The notes under the pieces: generated by a model
Database searches by the model: none
Seen by the model: the letters and a program-made list of their open reading frames with translations, nothing else
What the model was told of the DNA's origin: nothing
Assembly: GCA_938073925.1 (NCBI GenBank)
Contig: CALJGH010000012.1
Coordinates: 1 to 25,838 of the forward strand
From: an uncultured Nitrospinaceae bacterium
Lineage (GTDB): Bacteria; Nitrospinota; Nitrospinia; Nitrospinales; VA-1
Direction of reading: 5' to 3'
DNA length: 25,838 nucleotides
Part shown: positions 1 to 6,932 of the stretch, one piece after another
Position numbering within the stretch: position 1 is the stretch's first letter
Layout: each line of letters begins with the position of its first letter
Program-made: the position numbers and the translations under genes

Positions 1-528
1 CATGGCATGGCGATTGGGTAGGGGGTATTGCCCTACAAAAGAACGGTAATCTTCTGCTACTAAATTTCCTTCCAGACTCACTCCGTTAATAGGGTTCGGT
101 CGATCACAAACGATCATCCTTGTGCCGGACTTTTTGCAAATTCCCATGCATTTGGCCATGGTGTAGATGAAGGTGTAGTAACGAGCGCCTACATCTTGAA
201 TGTCGAAGATGAGGTTGTCTATCCCGGCGAGGGCTGCGGGATCGGGCTCTAGCGTTGCTTCTGTTTTCCCATATAGGCTGGATATAATGAGTCCGGAAAC
301 GGGGTCCGCTTCATTTTCTATTTCGATCATGTCTTGCGCAGTTCCGTAAAGCCCATGCTCGGGAGCGAAAAGCGCGGTGAGCGTGAATGAAGGATGCGAG
401 TTGAAGTGAGCGATCGAATGCTTGTGGTCGCTGGTAATGCTAGTGTGGTTGACAACGAGGCCAACGGTTTTGCCTTTTAAATATTTTTCGGGTTGCGCGA
501 GCAGGTGGTTGATGCCAGGAAGAGTCAT
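1..528 (-). CDS. NamZ/DUF1343 exo-beta-N-acetylmuramidase, N-terminal part (runs off the left edge)
   Basis: My translation of the minus strand from the ATG at 528 stays open for 176 codons to the window edge. It matches the DUF1343 family, whose characterised member NamZ removes MurNAc from the non-reducing end of peptidoglycan fragments during cell-wall recycling. Family blocks visible in order are GLVVNHTSI (about residues 23-31), LFAPEHGLYG, SLYGKTEATL, FDIQDVGARYYTFIYT, CDRPNPINGVSLEG and the YPLPNRHAM block at the edge. No signal peptide is seen at this start, although many family members have one. The gene lies 18 bases downstream of the short GlgC-like gene on the same strand and is probably cotranscribed from its promoter. 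The Shine-Dalgarno is weak, so the exact start is less certain than the family call. The C-terminal half lies outside the window. Confidence 0.88.
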   Translation of the reverse strand, partial: MTLPGINHLLAQPEKYLKGKTVGLVVNHTSITSDHKHSIAHFNSHPSFTLTALFAPEHGLYGTAQDMIEIENEADPVSGLIISSLYGKTEATLEPDPAALAGIDNLIFDIQDVGARYYTFIYTMAKCMGICKKSGTRMIVCDRPNPINGVSLEGNLVAEDYRSFVGQYPLPNRHAM

Positions 529-546
529 GGTGTTATGAAATTGGGA

Positions 547-975
547 TCAGGAAAATTTGTAACCTTTTGGGATAACGATGACCCCAGATTCTTCGTCGAC
601 AAAAAACCGTTTCTTGTCTTGTTTTAAATGATAACTAATTTCTGTGTTGGGGGGAACCTCAAAATCTTTGTCGATAATGGGCATTTTGATTTTACAGTCT
701 TTATTGATTTTAACAATGAAATGGTTGTGGATAAGAGAACCAAAACTCCAGCTTTCATTGATGTGTTCGGTTAATGACTGCGATTTGAACTGGGTGAGAA
801 CGTAGACGGAATAAACACTCGAATTGATGAAATTGCTCAAGGCTAAATCGATCAGTCTGTACTTGCCACCAAAGGGGACAGCGGGTTTTGCCCTGTGTTC
901 TGTCAAGGGGTAAAGGGTATTGCCTTCACCAACGGCGAGGATCATTCCAAGAACATTTTTTGTCGAGCCTGGCAT
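547..975 (-). CDS. Internally deleted GlgC-like protein (142 aa; N- and C-terminal ends of glucose-1-phosphate adenylyltransferase joined in frame)
   Basis: Residues 10-87 resemble the start of GlgC: a nucleotide-loop region, then RAKPAVPFGGKYRLIDLALS, NFINSSVYSVYVLTQFKSQS and LTEHI. Residues about 89-140 resemble the extreme C-terminus: CKIKMPIIDKDFEVPP, then DKKRFFVDEESGVIVIPKG. The roughly 280 residues that normally lie between, including the catalytic and glucose-1-phosphate-binding core and most of the beta-helix, are absent, yet the frame is open. GlgC is normally about 400-430 residues. The nucleotide loop is also altered: the family AGGxGxRL reads AVGEGNTL here, losing a glycine and the arginine. 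It therefore cannot be a working ADP-glucose pyrophosphorylase. A consensus-like promoter and a GAGGGA ribosome binding site 8 bases before the ATG are kept, so it is probably still made. It could be a recent remnant or a small protein kept for another role. Confidence 0.8.
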   Translation of the reverse strand: MPGSTKNVLGMILAVGEGNTLYPLTEHRAKPAVPFGGKYRLIDLALSNFINSSVYSVYVLTQFKSQSLTEHINESWSFGSLIHNHFIVKINKDCKIKMPIIDKDFEVPPNTEISYHLKQDKKRFFVDEESGVIVIPKGYKFS

Positions 976-1038
976 GTTGTCTTTCCCTCAATCCTAAAGA
1001 GTTGCTTGGTTGGAAGGGGAACATTGTATATTCGCTTC

Positions 1039-1067
1039 ATACTAATGTTTGTAATGTATCCTGTCAA
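1039..1067 (-). promoter_or_regulatory. Sigma70-like promoter of the GlgC remnant / namZ unit
   Basis: On the minus strand a perfect TTGACA (-35, 1062-1067) is followed after exactly 17 bases by TAGTAT (-10, 1039-1044; 4 of 6 consensus positions). This places transcription start near 1032, about 57 bases before the ATG at 975. It lies downstream of the groEL terminator, so the unit has its own promoter. Confidence 0.6.
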
Positions 1068-1206
1068 CTCCGGCAAGCTGTCGGAGGAAATTGTAGACGC
1101 TCAAAAGATTGTCGAAATTATCTGGCCTATAACTATAGTAAAAGGGGCAATTGTGTAGGGTTGTCTGGCGGGATTTTACCTATAGAATCCAGCGTCACGT
1201 TGGCAC

Positions 1207-1242
1207 AAAAACCCCGGTCCCATTCATAGAACGGGAACGGGG
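1207..1242 (-). terminator. Rho-independent terminator of groES-groEL
   Basis: Read on the minus strand, CCCCG (1242-1238), then TCCC, TTC, a TAT loop, GAA, GGGA and CGGGG form a long stem with two single mismatches. The distal arm is followed directly by five T (1211-1207). It begins 29 bases after the groEL stop codon. Confidence 0.88.
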
Positions 1243-1270
1243 CTGATTTATGTAAAACTAAAAGGGTGGC

Positions 1271-2938
1271 TTACATCATGCCGGGCATACCGCCCATGCC
1301 ACCCATTCCACCCATGCCACCCATGCCACCACCACCAGCAGGGCCGTGATTATGCTCTTCCTTTTCTTCTGGAAGATCTGTAATCATAGCTTCGGTGGTT
1401 AACAACAGTCCTGAAATGCTGGCCGCGTTTTGCAATGCGGTGCGAGCAACTTTAGCAGGATCGATGATTCCAGCTTTGATCATGTCAGTGTATTCGCCTT
1501 TTTTAGCGTCATAACCCATGTTGCCTTTGAGAGTTTTGACTTTTTCGCAGATAACGGTACCTTCTTCTCCTGCGTTGGTAGCGATCTGACGAAGAGGCTC
1601 TTCGAGAGCTCGGCGAATGATTTTAACGCCAAGTTTGAAATCATGATCACCCTTGATTTTATCGAGGGTTTCCAGGGTGCGAATGAATGCTACGCCGCCG
1701 CCAGGAATGATTCCTTCTTCAACAGCTGCACGGGTTGCGTGCAGTGCATCTTCAACACGAGCTTTCTTCTCTTTCATTTCTGTTTCAGTAGCGGCTCCAA
1801 CTTTAATGATGGCAACGCCACCAACCAGTTTGGCAAGACGCTCCTGGAGTTTTTCACGATCGTAATCAGAAGAAGTCTCATCAATTTGGTTTCGAATCTG
1901 TTTGACTCGAGCCTGAATATCAGAAGCTTTTCCTTTACCGTCAACAATCACAGTGTTGTCTTTGTCGATGGTGATGCGTTTTGCGCGACCGAGGTCTGCC
2001 AACTCAACACTTTCGAGAGATACACCAATGTCTTCGGTGATGACTTTGCCGCCGGTTAGAATAGCGATGTCGTTGAGCATATCTTTTCGACGATCACCAA
2101 AACCAGGTGCTTTAACAGCAGAAACATTCAGTGTGCCGCGCAGTTTGTTGACAACCAAAGTTGCGAGAGCTTCACCTTCAATGTCCTCCGCGAGAATCAA
2201 TAGAGGTTTGCCACCTTTTGCTACTTTTTCAAGCAAAGGCAGTAAGTCTTTCATGCTGGTGATTTTTTTCTCGTGAAGAAGAATATAACAATCTTCAAGA
2301 ACTGCTTCCATACGCTCTGCATCGGTTACGAAATAAGGAGAAAGGTAACCGCGATCAAACTGCATTCCTTCAACGATTTCGAGGGAAGTGTCCATGCTTT
2401 TTGCTTCTTCAACGGTGATAACGCCGTCTTTACCAACTTTATCCATAGCTTCAGAAATGATCTGGCCAATGGCTTTATCCTGATTAGCGGAAATGGTTCC
2501 TACTTGTGCAATTTCCTTTTTATCTTTGGTAGGTTTTGCCATTTTCAGAATTTCTGGAATTATAGTATCGACTGCCGCTTCAATGCCGCGCTTGATGTCC
2601 ATTGGGCTTGCGCCAGCGGTAACATACTTCATTCCTTCACGGAAAATAGCCTGCGCCAGAACGGTAGCGGTGGTGGTGCCGTCACCTGCGTTGTCACTGG
2701 TTTTGCTAGCCACTTCGTTTACCATTTGAGCGCCCATGTTTTCAAAAGAGCACTCCAGTTCGATTTCTTTAGCAACGGTCACGCCATCTTTGGTGATAGT
2801 TGGAGAACCGAATTTTTTATCGATAACCACGTTTCGGCCTTTGGGTCCGAGGGTGATTTTAACGGTATTAGCAAGTTGGTTGACACCTGATAGAATTTTA
2901 TGCCTAGCGGTCTCATCATAAATAATTTGTTTAGCCAT
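1271..2938 (-). CDS. groEL: Chaperonin GroEL (Hsp60)
   Basis: This 555-residue protein is full length for the 60 kDa chaperonin, which forms a double heptameric ring and folds cytosolic proteins in an ATP-driven cycle with GroES. Visible blocks are ITLGPKGRNVVIDKKFG (29-45), the ATP-site GDGTTTATVLA starting at G85 with D86 in the catalytic position, and EEGIIPGGGVAF late in the protein. It ends with the flexible Gly-Met repeat tail (GGMGGMGGMGG, then MPGMM). The start is fixed by the canonical MAKQIIYDETAR and an AAGGAG ribosome binding site (2949-2954). groES lies 66 bases upstream and the operon is under a CIRCE operator. Nothing abnormal is seen. Confidence 0.99.
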   Translation of the reverse strand: MAKQIIYDETARHKILSGVNQLANTVKITLGPKGRNVVIDKKFGSPTITKDGVTVAKEIELECSFENMGAQMVNEVASKTSDNAGDGTTTATVLAQAIFREGMKYVTAGASPMDIKRGIEAAVDTIIPEILKMAKPTKDKKEIAQVGTISANQDKAIGQIISEAMDKVGKDGVITVEEAKSMDTSLEIVEGMQFDRGYLSPYFVTDAERMEAVLEDCYILLHEKKITSMKDLLPLLEKVAKGGKPLLILAEDIEGEALATLVVNKLRGTLNVSAVKAPGFGDRRKDMLNDIAILTGGKVITEDIGVSLESVELADLGRAKRITIDKDNTVIVDGKGKASDIQARVKQIRNQIDETSSDYDREKLQERLAKLVGGVAIIKVGAATETEMKEKKARVEDALHATRAAVEEGIIPGGGVAFIRTLETLDKIKGDHDFKLGVKIIRRALEEPLRQIATNAGEEGTVICEKVKTLKGNMGYDAKKGEYTDMIKAGIIDPAKVARTALQNAASISGLLLTTEAMITDLPEEKEEHNHGPAGGGGMGGMGGMGGMGGMPGMM

Positions 2939-3004
2939 AAACTTAAATCTCCTTCTCTTTTAAGAGATGTGAAATGTTATATCCGATTATTTGTATCGGG
3001 AAAA

Positions 3005-3292
3005 TTAACCTACTATTGCCAGAACATCGTCTTCACGCATAAGCAGGAAGTCATCTCCGTCAAATTTGATTTCTGTGCCGCCGTATTTGCTATAAAGGAC
3101 TTTGTCGCCCACTTTTACTTCGAGTTTCCTCGTTTTTCCATCATCACCAACTTTGCCATTTCCTACAGCTTTAACGCGGCCTTCAATGGGTTTTTCTTTT
3201 GCTGAATCAGGAATGATGATGCCGCTTTTGCGGACCTCTTTTTCCAAAATCGGTTGAACTAAAATTCGATCGTGTAACGGTCGGATTTTCAT
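3005..3292 (-). CDS. groES: Co-chaperonin GroES (Hsp10)
   Basis: The 95-residue protein has the complete Hsp10 fold signature. It begins MKIRPLHDRILVQ, has the mobile-loop region near residues 16-32 (EKEVRKSGIIIPDSAKEKP), then EGRVKAVGNG, VGDKVLYSKYGGTEIKFDG and the terminal LLMREDDVLAIVG. It caps the GroEL ring as a heptamer. An AAGGAG site sits 5 bases before the ATG. It is the first gene of the operon, with a leader of about 170 bases between the predicted transcription start and the ATG. Confidence 0.99.
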   Translation of the reverse strand: MKIRPLHDRILVQPILEKEVRKSGIIIPDSAKEKPIEGRVKAVGNGKVGDDGKTRKLEVKVGDKVLYSKYGGTEIKFDGDDFLLMREDDVLAIVG

Positions 3293-3439
3293 AAAGACTC
3301 CTTAAAAAAATGTTAAACTCTACCAAAATTAATAATTAATACAAAATTCCGTAAAATCTTGTCTGGAACACTAATAAAATATTATGTTTAAACGGGTTTT
3401 GGTCCCATTCAGGAGAAATGAGTTCCTGTTTACAGCGTA

Positions 3440-3466
3440 TTAGCACTCTAACGTATTGAGTGCTTA
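3440..3466 (-). promoter_or_regulatory. CIRCE operator (HrcA binding site)
   Basis: The plus strand reads TTAGCACTC (3440-3448), 9 bases, then GAGTGCTTA (3458-3466). This matches the CIRCE consensus TTAGCACTC-N9-GAGTGCTAA except for one base in the right arm. It lies at the predicted transcription start of groES, the classic position for repression by HrcA with release on heat shock. hrcA itself is not in the window. The operator also lies just upstream of the divergent queF. Confidence 0.96.
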
Positions 3467-3467
3467 T

Positions 3468-3497
3468 ACTATATATAATGCGATATTAAAAAAGCAA
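3468..3497 (-). promoter_or_regulatory. Sigma70-like promoter of groES-groEL
   Basis: On the minus strand TTGCTT (-35, 3492-3497) is separated by 18 bases from TATAGT (-10, 3468-3473). Transcription would start near 3461, inside the CIRCE operator, as expected for HrcA-controlled chaperonin operons. The AT-rich stretch also holds a perfect plus-strand TATAAT at 3474-3479 that could serve queF, but I see no good -35 at a proper distance for it. Confidence 0.6.
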
Positions 3498-3535
3498 GGT
3501 AGGAATTGAAAAAAAACTTAATTAACTGAAAAATT

Positions 3536-3913
3536 ATGAAAAATACTAAAAATAAAGAGATTATAGAGATTGAAACCTTCCCGAATCCATTCCCAGGAAG
3601 AGATTACACTATTGCAATGGAGTGCCCGGAGTTCACTTGTTTGTGTCCTAAAACCGGACAGCCAGATTTTGCCACTCTCCATATCAGTTATATTCCGGAT
3701 AAGATTTGTATTGAATTGAAATCATTGAAAATTTACTTGACGTCCTACAGGAATGAAGGCGGATTTCACGAAAAAGTGATCAATATAATTCTGGATGATC
3801 TGGTTTCAGCCTGCAAACCCAGAAATATGAAAATTGTTGGCAATTTTAACGTTCGTGGTGGTATTTACACCACAGTAACGGTAGAGCATTCCAAATCTAA
3901 GAAGAAAAAGTAA
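3536..3913 (+). CDS. queF: NADPH-dependent 7-cyano-7-deazaguanine reductase QueF
   Basis: QueF reduces the nitrile of preQ0 to the amine of preQ1, a step in queuosine tRNA modification. The 125-residue protein is of the short, single-module type (Bacillus-like) rather than the roughly 280-residue tandem form. The active-site block FTCLCPKTGQPDF spans 33-45, with nucleophile C37 and acid D44. The QueF signature E-L-K-S-L-K-I-Y is at 60-67. The C-terminal part (FNVRGGIYTTVTVEH) is typical, and the lysine-rich tail (SKSKKKK) is poorly conserved. The ribosome binding site is weak. Its stop overlaps the next gene's start (TAATG), so the two are likely cotranslated. No other queuosine genes are nearby. 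Confidence 0.97.
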   Translation: MKNTKNKEIIEIETFPNPFPGRDYTIAMECPEFTCLCPKTGQPDFATLHISYIPDKICIELKSLKIYLTSYRNEGGFHEKVINIILDDLVSACKPRNMKIVGNFNVRGGIYTTVTVEHSKSKKKK

Positions 3914-4272
3914 TGTTTATGCAACGAGGTGGTGAATGCCATTCTTGCGGTGAGTGTTGTCAAACCGTCAATATGACGGTTGTGAGAGATGTCACCCTGA
4001 GACAGCACGGCAATTTGGAGGAGTTGCAACGTTATTTGTCTTACCGTGGCATTCGAGTGGTGGGTGACGATGAAAAACGCAACCAGCTTTACTACTCTTT
4101 GGATGTTCCGTGCAGTGAATTGACAGCGGACAATCGATGTCAAGTTCATGGTAGTCCAGAAAAACCACTCATTTGTAATCGCTTCCCTGAAACAAAAGAG
4201 GACATCGAAGACATTAAAAACTGTGGGTTTCGTTTTGCTCCGGTTTTGCCTGGTCATCCTGTCAAAGGTTGA
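3913..4272 (+). CDS. YkgJ-type CxxCxxCC cysteine-cluster protein
   Basis: This 119-residue protein starts with the family motif C9-x2-C12-x2-C15-C16 and carries further conserved cysteines at C67, C76, C88 and C104 in the usual setting (VPCSEL, RCQVHG, PLICNRFP, KNCGF). Eight cysteines in such a small protein indicate a zinc or iron-sulfur centre. The biochemical role of the family is not established, and no function is assigned here. The ATG overlaps the queF stop by one base; an ATG two codons in is the alternative start. The link to queF looks like operon packaging and is not evidence of a shared pathway. Confidence 0.88.
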   Translation: MFMQRGGECHSCGECCQTVNMTVVRDVTLRQHGNLEELQRYLSYRGIRVVGDDEKRNQLYYSLDVPCSELTADNRCQVHGSPEKPLICNRFPETKEDIEDIKNCGFRFAPVLPGHPVKG

Positions 4273-4283
4273 ATTTTTAAGGT

Positions 4284-4440
4284 TTAAGAAATGGCTTTAG
4301 CTGGCAGGGTAAATAAGAAACAGGCTCCGTGACCGAGTTGGCTTTCTGCGGTGATAGTTCCTCTATGGTTCTCCACGATATTTTTCAGAAGCCAGTCCCA
4401 TACCGATTCCTTCATACTCATTTATAAAAACTTTGCAATA
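4284..4440 (-). pseudogene. Remnant of a sensor histidine kinase (C-terminal ATPase domain, frameshifted)
   Basis: Reading the minus strand by eye gives INEYEGIGMGL, the G2-box region of a histidine kinase. After a frameshift near 4392-4396 it continues in the next frame as LLKNIVENHRG, TITAESQLGHG and ACFLFTLPAKAIS, followed by a TAA (4286-4284). That order is exactly the end of a HATPase_c domain. No dimerisation domain, H-box or N-box is present, and the sequence upstream becomes unrelated AT-rich DNA. The gene is therefore truncated at its 5' side as well as shifted. It points to loss of a two-component system at this locus. Confidence 0.82.
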
Positions 4441-4608
4441 GGATAAATATATATCTAAATTGAAATTTAGAAAAAAATATAAGTAATATCTTTTTGACTG
4501 TTCAAAAAAACACATAACCTTCTGTTATTATTGTGATAACCTCATTGTGGCTGGTGTCCAACTTGATAGGTAAAGTTTGTGGGCTTTTTGGAATAATTCA
4601 AGTTTAAT
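4441..4608. other. AT-rich non-coding spacer with two small inverted repeats
   Basis: No gene is seen. A short palindrome TCTAAAT-tgaa-ATTTAGA occupies 4454-4471 and is followed by seven A. A second weak inverted repeat, GTTAT-N7-ATAAC, lies at 4524-4540. A TTGACT at 4494-4499 could be a -35 element, but no matching -10 at a normal distance is convincing. The stretch probably holds the start signals of the DUF1566 gene and remains of the lost kinase locus. Confidence 0.4.
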
Positions 4609-5076
4609 ATGACAACCCGTTTTACAGATAATGAAAATAAGACAATTTCTGACTCCTTAACGGGGTTGATGTGGCAGGAAAGTTATGCGTATTTTGAAAC
4701 AGGTAGTAATATCAGTTGGTACGATGCGCAAGAGTATATTAAGAAACTAAATCAACATAAACTCGGTGGTTATAGTGATTGGCGTCTACCTGGCCGGTTA
4801 GAAATACAGAGCTTATATGAATTCGCCCTGCCGTTTAAGTCGCGGGGAAAGACTTTTATTTTACATATTAACCCTATCTTTGAATTCAGTTATGGGAGTT
4901 GTTTTTGGACTTCGAAGACGCGGTTTTCCGCAGCCCTTGGGTTTGAATTCGATGTCGGAGATATGCACTGGTATCCTAAAGGTAGCCAGACTGGCACAGT
5001 GCGGGCTGTCAGAAATAATTGGTCACCACAACAAATGATTGACCTGGATTGGGCTAGCGAAGCGCTTAGGGCGTGA
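4609..5076 (+). CDS. DUF1566 domain protein
   Basis: The 155-residue protein carries DUF1566 hallmarks: RFTDNENKTISDSLTGLMWQ at 4-23, a Trp/Tyr-rich middle, GYSDWRLP at 54-61, and a final block with YPKGSQTGTVRAVR. This domain is usually found in exported or surface proteins. Here there is no signal peptide and the domain is essentially the whole protein, so its location is uncertain and no function can be given. The ribosome binding site is weak. It ends 7 bases before the HNH gene's ATG, so the two probably form one transcript. Confidence 0.82.
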   Translation: MTTRFTDNENKTISDSLTGLMWQESYAYFETGSNISWYDAQEYIKKLNQHKLGGYSDWRLPGRLEIQSLYEFALPFKSRGKTFILHINPIFEFSYGSCFWTSKTRFSAALGFEFDVGDMHWYPKGSQTGTVRAVRNNWSPQQMIDLDWASEALRA

Positions 5077-5083
5077 TAAGAAT

Positions 5084-5365
5084 ATGGATGACAAAAAATT
5101 TAAAATAGAAAAGGCCAAGGCAAGGAAACTTCGTCAGTCGCAGTGGTGGCAACAGAAAGTTGAGTCTGGAATTTGTCATTATTGCGGAGGCAATTTTGCT
5201 GCTAATGTGTTGACTATGGATCATATTGTACCTATTTCTCGAGGTGGAAAAAGCACACGAGGAAATCTTGTTCCTGCCTGCAAAAATTGTAATTCGAACA
5301 AAAAGTACTACACCCCAGCCGAAATTATCCTGAAAGAAAAACTCGATCAGGATGTTTACTTTTAA
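5084..5365 (+). CDS. Small HNH endonuclease
   Basis: This 93-residue protein is a stand-alone HNH (beta-beta-alpha-metal) nuclease domain. A zinc-knuckle pair C31-x2-C34 and C66-x2-C69 brackets the catalytic block DHIVPISRGG, with D46 and H47, then N61 and the NCNSNK asparagine/lysine end. Such proteins occur as free-standing nucleases near mobile or defence genes and as housekeeping genes of unknown role. I chose the ATG at 5084, seven bases after the DUF1566 stop. A longer TTG start at 5039 would overlap that gene and add 15 residues without family similarity. No methylase, terminase or intron is adjacent, so the target is unknown. Confidence 0.87.
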   Translation: MDDKKFKIEKAKARKLRQSQWWQQKVESGICHYCGGNFAANVLTMDHIVPISRGGKSTRGNLVPACKNCNSNKKYYTPAEIILKEKLDQDVYF

Positions 5366-5407
5366 TTTTCTAAAAATCTTTTTAACCTCCCCGTAAAAAC
5401 ACAAAAA

Positions 5408-6916
5408 ATGGAAATTCTTTTACATCACGATTATTTGATTCAGGCATTATCATCGACAGAAGGGGCATCTGTGCTGGAACTTTGTAAAGCGGGACGTTGT
5501 AAGGGTTGGTTGGCCTCAACCACGATTCAGGCTCTATGGCAGGGTCTGAAAAAAGAGGAGAGAAATAAAATTAAACCTCTTTTGACCCACCTGAGTGTAG
5601 TGACTCCAACACCGCGGGATCTGGAAGATGCCTTGCAAGGTAATGATTTTGAAGAGAAGCTGGCGTTAACTCTTAGTCGATCTTGCGGATTCGATGCAGT
5701 AGTTTCGACTATGCCGGAAAAATTTTCCAACAGTGAAGGACTTGTGCTCACCGCTGACCAAGTGCAATCCAAAATTGATGGGCCTGTTGATTCAGTAAAT
5801 GAAGTCAAGCTTCTGGATATTTCTGCTTCCTACCATGAAATATTGAATGATGTGGAAATGGAAATTGCTGATACTACGCGAACGGGCCAATTCATCTTGG
5901 GTTCTAAAGTTTTGCAATTGGAAGAAAAAATTTCAGAATATTGTCAGACAAAATATGCGGTAGGTGTTTCTTCAGGAACCGACGCTTTGCTGATTTCCTT
6001 AATGGCCGCTGGAATAGGGGAGGGAGATGAAGTGATCACTTCGCCCTATACGTTTTTTGCGACAGCAGGGTCAATTGTTCGGGCAGGGGCAAAACCGGTA
6101 TTTGCGGATATCAACGATGTTACGTTCAATATAAAGGCTGAACATATTGAAAGATGCATTACTCCCAAGACCAAGGCTATTATGCCAGTCCACTTGTATG
6201 GGCAATGCGCAGATATGGAACCGATAATGGCATTGGCGAAAAAGCATAATCTCATTGTCATTGAAGATGCGGCTCAATCAATTGGTTCTGAGTATAAAAA
6301 TAAGCGTGCAGGTTCTCTTGGCGATATGGGCTGCTTTTCTTTTTTTCCTGCAAAAAACTTAGGTGCATTTGGTGATGGAGGAATTGTCACAACGTCTTCA
6401 GATGACCTTTATGAAAAACTGAAGGTGCTTCGTGTGCATGGTTCAAAACCCAAGTACTACCATAAAAGTATCGGTGGAAATTTCCGTTTAGATGCTCTGC
6501 AAGCCGGGGTCGTCAAGGCTAAGTTAAGCTACCTTGAAGGTTGGACAGAAAAACGGAGGCAGAACGCAAGAGTTTACAATCAATTGTTGCAACAGAATGC
6601 TTTGACCCAGTATATTCAGTTGCCTCCAGAGGTTTTTCCACGTCATGTATTCAACCAATACGTCATACGCGCAGGAAGTCGCAGGGATGAATTACGCACC
6701 TTTTTAAATGAAAATAAAATTGGCTGCGAAATTTATTATCCGCTACCCCTTCATGTTCAGGAATGTTTTGGGTCACTGGGTTATAAAAAAGGTGACTTCC
6801 CGGAATCTGAGAAGGCTGCCAATGAAACATTGGCTCTCCCGATTTCGCATGAAATCACCCAGTCGCAACAGGAATATATTGTGGAAAAAATCCGACGGTT
6901 TTTTCTGGGAGAATAG
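5408..6916 (+). CDS. PIN-like domain fused to a DegT/DnrJ/EryC1 PLP aminotransferase
   Basis: Residues about 134-502 form a complete DegT-family sugar aminotransferase: GVSSGTDALLISLMAAGIG (186-204), SPYTFFATAGSI, the PLP-ring aspartate in VIEDAAQ (D287), and the Schiff-base lysine K316 in FSFFPAKNLGAFGDGG, then NFRLDALQAGVVKAKL and IYYPLPLHVQ near the end. This class aminates keto-sugar nucleotides for surface polysaccharide. The first 130 residues are extra and resemble a VapC-like PIN (PIN_3) fold: EILLHHDYLIQAL, GWLASTTIQALW, LEDALQGNDFEEKLALTL and GFDAVVSTMPEKF. Acidic residues D8, D80, E83 and D96 sit roughly where PIN metal ligands are expected, but the usual DTN start reads HDY, so nuclease activity is doubtful. 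No stop or frameshift separates the parts. No sugar-nucleotide genes are adjacent. Confidence 0.9.
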   Translation: MEILLHHDYLIQALSSTEGASVLELCKAGRCKGWLASTTIQALWQGLKKEERNKIKPLLTHLSVVTPTPRDLEDALQGNDFEEKLALTLSRSCGFDAVVSTMPEKFSNSEGLVLTADQVQSKIDGPVDSVNEVKLLDISASYHEILNDVEMEIADTTRTGQFILGSKVLQLEEKISEYCQTKYAVGVSSGTDALLISLMAAGIGEGDEVITSPYTFFATAGSIVRAGAKPVFADINDVTFNIKAEHIERCITPKTKAIMPVHLYGQCADMEPIMALAKKHNLIVIEDAAQSIGSEYKNKRAGSLGDMGCFSFFPAKNLGAFGDGGIVTTSSDDLYEKLKVLRVHGSKPKYYHKSIGGNFRLDALQAGVVKAKLSYLEGWTEKRRQNARVYNQLLQQNALTQYIQLPPEVFPRHVFNQYVIRAGSRRDELRTFLNENKIGCEIYYPLPLHVQECFGSLGYKKGDFPESEKAANETLALPISHEITQSQQEYIVEKIRRFFLGE

Positions 6917-6932
6917 TTCTAAGAGTAGGTTG

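Noticed and set aside
888..1229. Plus-strand open frames of 87-113 residues between the GlgC remnant and groEL
   Set aside because: They overlap the start of the GlgC remnant, its promoter and the groEL terminator, and their translations look random.
1430..2890. Long plus-strand open frames opposite groEL (about 205-209 residues)
   Set aside because: They are antisense shadows of the conserved groEL coding sequence, rich in Phe, Ser and Asn, with no ribosome binding site or family similarity.
3480..3535. A preQ1 riboswitch before queF, prompted by the A-rich stretch followed by CTTAA
   Set aside because: No first stem or cytosine-containing loop of the preQ1-I type can be drawn; only the A-rich tail is suggestive.
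4454..4471. TCTAAAT-tgaa-ATTTAGA palindrome as a terminator
   Set aside because: It is AT-only apart from one pair, no T run follows on the plus strand, and no adjacent intact gene ends here.
5039..5083. TTG start extending the HNH protein upstream
   Set aside because: The added 15 residues overlap the DUF1566 gene and lack family similarity; the ATG at 5084 fits the gene spacing.
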